The translations under genes and the position numbers were made by a program. Below the pieces are notes generated by a model. It was not told the origin of the DNA and did no database searches. It saw only the letters and a list, made by a program, of their open reading frames with translations. DNA of 64,000 nucleotides from Roseovarius tolerans (GTDB lineage: Bacteria; Pseudomonadota; Alphaproteobacteria; Rhodobacterales; Rhodobacteraceae), in the NCBI RefSeq assembly GCF_900109855.1, contig NZ_FOBO01000001.1, forward strand, positions 1 through 64,000, written 5' to 3'. Below, piece after piece: positions 61,531 through 64,000 of this stretch (the stretch's first letter is position 1; each line of letters opens with the position of its first letter).

Positions 61531-62574
61531 ATGGACAGGGTTTACCTCGATTACAATGCGACGGCCCCGCTGCGCGCGGAGGCGCGGGCCGCGATGATCC
61601 AGGCCATGGACCTGATGGGCAACCCGTCGAGCGTGCATGCCGAGGGGCGCGCCGCCAAGGGGCTGGTGGAGCGGGCGCGGGCGCAGGTGGCCGCGGCATT
61701 TGGGGCTGAAGGGGCGGATGTGATCTTTACCTCGGGGGCCACGGAAGGCGCCGCATTGGCCTGTGCCGGGCGCGGCCTGAGCGGGGCCGCGATCGAGCAT
61801 GATGCGGTCGGGGCCTGGATCGCTGAGAACCTGGCGGTGGACGGCGCTGGTGGGGTGACGGTGGTGGATCCCGCGCAGTCGGCGCTGCAACTGGCCAATT
61901 CCGAGACCGGCGTGGTGCAGGAGTTGCCCGAAGGGCTGGCGGTGAGCGACATGACGCAGGGCTTTGGCAAGCTGCCAGTGGCGTTCAACTGGTCGGGGGC
62001 GCAGATGGCGCTGGTGTCGGCGCACAAGCTGGGCGGACCCAAGGGCGTGGGCGCGCTGGTGATCCGGCGTGGCACCGATCTTGCGGCGCAGATCCGGGGC
62101 GGCGGGCAGGAAATGGGCCGCCGCGCGGGCACCGAGAACGTGATCGGCATTGCCGGATTCGGCGCGGCCGCAGAGGCGGCGGCGCGCGATCTGGCGGCGG
62201 GGGTCTGGGATCGGGTCGAAAAACTTAGAAAGATTCTAGAATCAACTATTGCAGAGACTGGGAACGGGACTATTTTTGTCGGGAAAGACTCGGTGCGTTT
62301 GCCCAACACAAGCTGCTTCATAACGCCGGGTTGGAAGGGCGAGACGCAGGTCATGGCAATGGACCTTGCAGGCTTTGCGATTTCGGCGGGGAGCGCCTGT
62401 TCGAGTGGCAAGGTCAGAGCGAGCCGGGTGTTGCGCGCGATGGGCTATGACGAGGCCCATGCCAGTTGCGCGATCCGCGTCTCGCTGGGGCCGGATGTGA
62501 CGGAAGACGAGATCATGCGCTTTGCCGAAAGCTGGCTGACGCGCTGCACAAAACATCAGGCGCGCAAGGCCTGA
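61531..62574 (+). CDS. Cysteine desulfurase-like aminotransferase class V
   Basis: 347 residues from ATG 61531 (MDRVYLDYNATAPLRAEA). The PLP Lys is in SAHKLGGPKGVGAL, and the sulfur-carrying Cys is in SAGSACSSGKVRASRV, both typical of NifS/IscS. GRRAGTENVIGIAGFG follows the family pattern. It would mobilise sulfur from Cys for SUF cluster assembly. Codons 62221-62290 are unusual: they use AGA, CTA, TCA and ACT in a GC-rich gene, overlapping a box-like palindrome. Confidence 0.9.
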   Translation: MDRVYLDYNATAPLRAEARAAMIQAMDLMGNPSSVHAEGRAAKGLVERARAQVAAAFGAEGADVIFTSGATEGAALACAGRGLSGAAIEHDAVGAWIAENLAVDGAGGVTVVDPAQSALQLANSETGVVQELPEGLAVSDMTQGFGKLPVAFNWSGAQMALVSAHKLGGPKGVGALVIRRGTDLAAQIRGGGQEMGRRAGTENVIGIAGFGAAAEAAARDLAAGVWDRVEKLRKILESTIAETGNGTIFVGKDSVRLPNTSCFITPGWKGETQVMAMDLAGFAISAGSACSSGKVRASRVLRAMGYDEAHASCAIRVSLGPDVTEDEIMRFAESWLTRCTKHQARKA

Positions 62575-62592
62575 GAAGAAGGGAGATAGCCG

Positions 62593-64000
62593 ATGGTTGC
62601 TTTGGACGAGACCCAAGTCAAGGAAGGCGTTGATCAGGAGACGGTCGATGCGGTGCGGCAGGTGGGCGGTGCCTACAAGCACGGCTGGAACACCGATATC
62701 GAGATGGATTACGCACCGATGGGCCTCGACGAGGACATCGTGCGGCTGATCTCGTCGAAGAACGAAGAGCCGGAGTGGATGACCGATTGGCGTCTGGCGG
62801 CCTATCGGCGTTGGCTGGAGAAAAAAGAGCCCAACTGGGCGATGGTCGATTATCCCACGATCGATTTTCAGGCGCAGTATTACTATGCGCGCCCCAAGAG
62901 CATGGCCGAGAAGCCGAAATCGCTGGATGATGTCGATCCCAAGCTGCTGGAAACCTATGCCAAGCTGGGCATTCCGCTGAAGGAACAGATGATCCTTGCC
63001 GGGGTCGAAGGGGCCGAGGATGCGCCCGCCGAGGGCCGCAAGGTGGCGGTCGATGCGGTGTTTGACAGTGTCAGCGTCGGCACCACGTTTCAGGCCGAGT
63101 TGCGCAAGGCCGGGGTGATCTTCTGCTCGATCTCCGAGGCGATCAAGGAACACCCGGAACTGGTGAAGAAGTATCTCGGGTCGGTCGTGCCGGTGTCGGA
63201 CAATTTCTATGCGACGCTGAATTCGGCGGTCTTTTCGGATGGCTCGTTCGTCTACATTCCGCCGGGCGTGCGCTGCCCGATGGAACTCAGCACCTATTTC
63301 CGGATCAATGCCGAGAATACAGGGCAGTTCGAGCGGACGCTGATCATCGCCGACAAGGGATCGTTCGTGAGCTATCTCGAGGGCTGCACCGCACCGCAGC
63401 GCGACGAGAGCCAATTGCATGCCGCGGTGGTGGAGATCATCGTCGAGGAAGATGCCGAGGTGAAATATTCCACGGTGCAGAACTGGTATCCGGGCGATGA
63501 GAACGGCAAGGGCGGGATCTACAATTTCGTCACCAAGCGTGCCGATTGCCGGGGCGACCGGGCCAAGGTGATGTGGACGCAGGTCGAGACCGGCTCTGCC
63601 GTGACGTGGAAATATCCCAGCTGCATCCTGCGCGGCGACGAGAGCCAGGGCGAGTTCTACTCCATCGCCATCGCGAACAACCATCAGCAGGCCGATACCG
63701 GCACCAAGATGATCCATCTGGGCAAGAACACCCGCTCGCGCATCGTCTCCAAGGGGATCAGCGCCGGGGTGGCGCAGAACACCTATCGCGGGCTGGTGTC
63801 GATGCATCCCAAGGCCAAGAACAGCCGCAACTACACGCAATGCGACAGCCTGCTGATCGGCGATAAATGCGGGGCGCATACGGTGCCTTATATCGAGGTC
63901 AAGAACAACTCCTCCCGCGTGGAGCATGAGGCGACCACCTCCAAGGTCGATGACGACCAGATGTTCTATTGCCGCTCGCGCGGGATGGACGAGGAAGAGG
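62593..64000 (+). CDS. sufB: Fe-S cluster assembly protein SufB, 3' end cut by the window
   Basis: Starts at ATG 62593 ([15 protein letters not shown]) 18 bases after the desulfurase stop, with AAGGGAGA upstream; the frame is still open at 64000, about 469 codons of a usual 500-odd. The translated sequence shows [60 protein letters not shown] and [18 protein letters not shown], which identify SufB. It is the scaffold of SufBCD in the cytoplasm; sufC and sufD should follow beyond the window. Confidence 0.95.
   Translation, partial: MVALDETQVKEGVDQETVDAVRQVGGAYKHGWNTDIEMDYAPMGLDEDIVRLISSKNEEPEWMTDWRLAAYRRWLEKKEPNWAMVDYPTIDFQAQYYYARPKSMAEKPKSLDDVDPKLLETYAKLGIPLKEQMILAGVEGAEDAPAEGRKVAVDAVFDSVSVGTTFQAELRKAGVIFCSISEAIKEHPELVKKYLGSVVPVSDNFYATLNSAVFSDGSFVYIPPGVRCPMELSTYFRINAENTGQFERTLIIADKGSFVSYLEGCTAPQRDESQLHAAVVEIIVEEDAEVKYSTVQNWYPGDENGKGGIYNFVTKRADCRGDRAKVMWTQVETGSAVTWKYPSCILRGDESQGEFYSIAIANNHQQADTGTKMIHLGKNTRSRIVSKGISAGVAQNTYRGLVSMHPKAKNSRNYTQCDSLLIGDKCGAHTVPYIEVKNNSSRVEHEATTSKVDDDQMFYCRSRGMDEEE

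Noticed and set aside
1-64000. CRISPR arrays or defence islands
   Set aside because: No regularly spaced repeats of array type, no cas, restriction or abortive-infection genes were recognised. The only mobile gene content is at the first 2 kb.

Overview
This 64 kb chromosomal window comes from a high-GC alphaproteobacterium, almost certainly a marine Rhodobacteraceae (Roseobacter-type). The evidence is gene content and gene style: a zinc-less DksA, an IscR with one cysteine and an Iron-Rhodo-box-like palindrome next to it, an NtrC-type regulator without GAFTGA, a DctPQM TRAP transporter, two dimethylglycine-dehydrogenase-like fusion enzymes, and many Rhodobacteraceae-conserved unknowns (DUF2927, DUF2842, DUF6524, RSP_2648-type PIN, TIGR01459 HAD). 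No CRISPR array, rRNA or obvious defence island was found; one tRNA (Asn) is present.

Layout. 1-2049: right edge of an integrated element. An IS3-family insertion sequence, cut by the window start, has decapitated a tyrosine integrase that sits beside tRNA-Asn; four helically spaced GTGCAC boxes lie between integrase and tRNA. 2.1-9.5 kb: metallo-hydrolase, orphan sensor kinase, RhlE-type helicase, glycosyltransferase, MaoC hydratase, HAD hydrolase, flavin reductase. 9.7-16.1 kb: dicarboxylate-type TRAP transporter dctPQM with dctB/dctD control genes and two palindromic operators upstream of dctP. 16.2-25.3 kb: housekeeping and conserved unknown genes (YqgE, leucyl-transferase Bpt, RDD, YbaK, GlnE, RlmI, PIN). 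25.6-29.4 kb: CoxE-like VWA protein and MoxR ATPase flanking a lipoprotein and a tiny membrane protein. 29.6-42.8 kb: DksA, FAD monooxygenase, exonuclease III, Hint protein, ErpA, dGTPase, antiporter, a broken SDR-like gene, then the argS-SPOR-nagZ-scpA-scpB run. 42.8-49.2 kb: MobA-like transferase, a polar amino-acid ABC transporter, a PhnD-like protein translationally coupled to the nearer of two tandem TerB paralogues, and a DUF4274-like protein. 49.2-53.9 kb: pyrG, secG, DUF6524, purA. 54.0-59.7 kb: two divergent paralogous FAD/GcvT enzymes flanking a short cysteine-containing protein with a near-consensus promoter. 59.9-64.0 kb: hydrolase, then iscR, a cysteine desulfurase and sufB (cut by the window end), the start of a SUF Fe-S assembly locus.

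The most unusual signal is not a gene: four dispersed ~210-bp non-coding elements (7225-7445, 25322-25531, 51577-51787, 59677-59897) share ends (GGAGCGGACAT / ATGTCCGCTCC), long GC-rich inverted arms whose sequence diverges while pairing is kept, and a conserved AT-richer centre containing TTGGC...ATAAA. In one copy the centre is inverted relative to the other three. All four lie just beyond the stop codon of a minus-strand gene. Other points worth checking are an ATT start codon in an ABC permease gene, a DctD lacking both GAFTGA and the Walker A lysine, and a cluster of rare codons overlapping an Iron-Rhodo-box-like palindrome inside the desulfurase gene.
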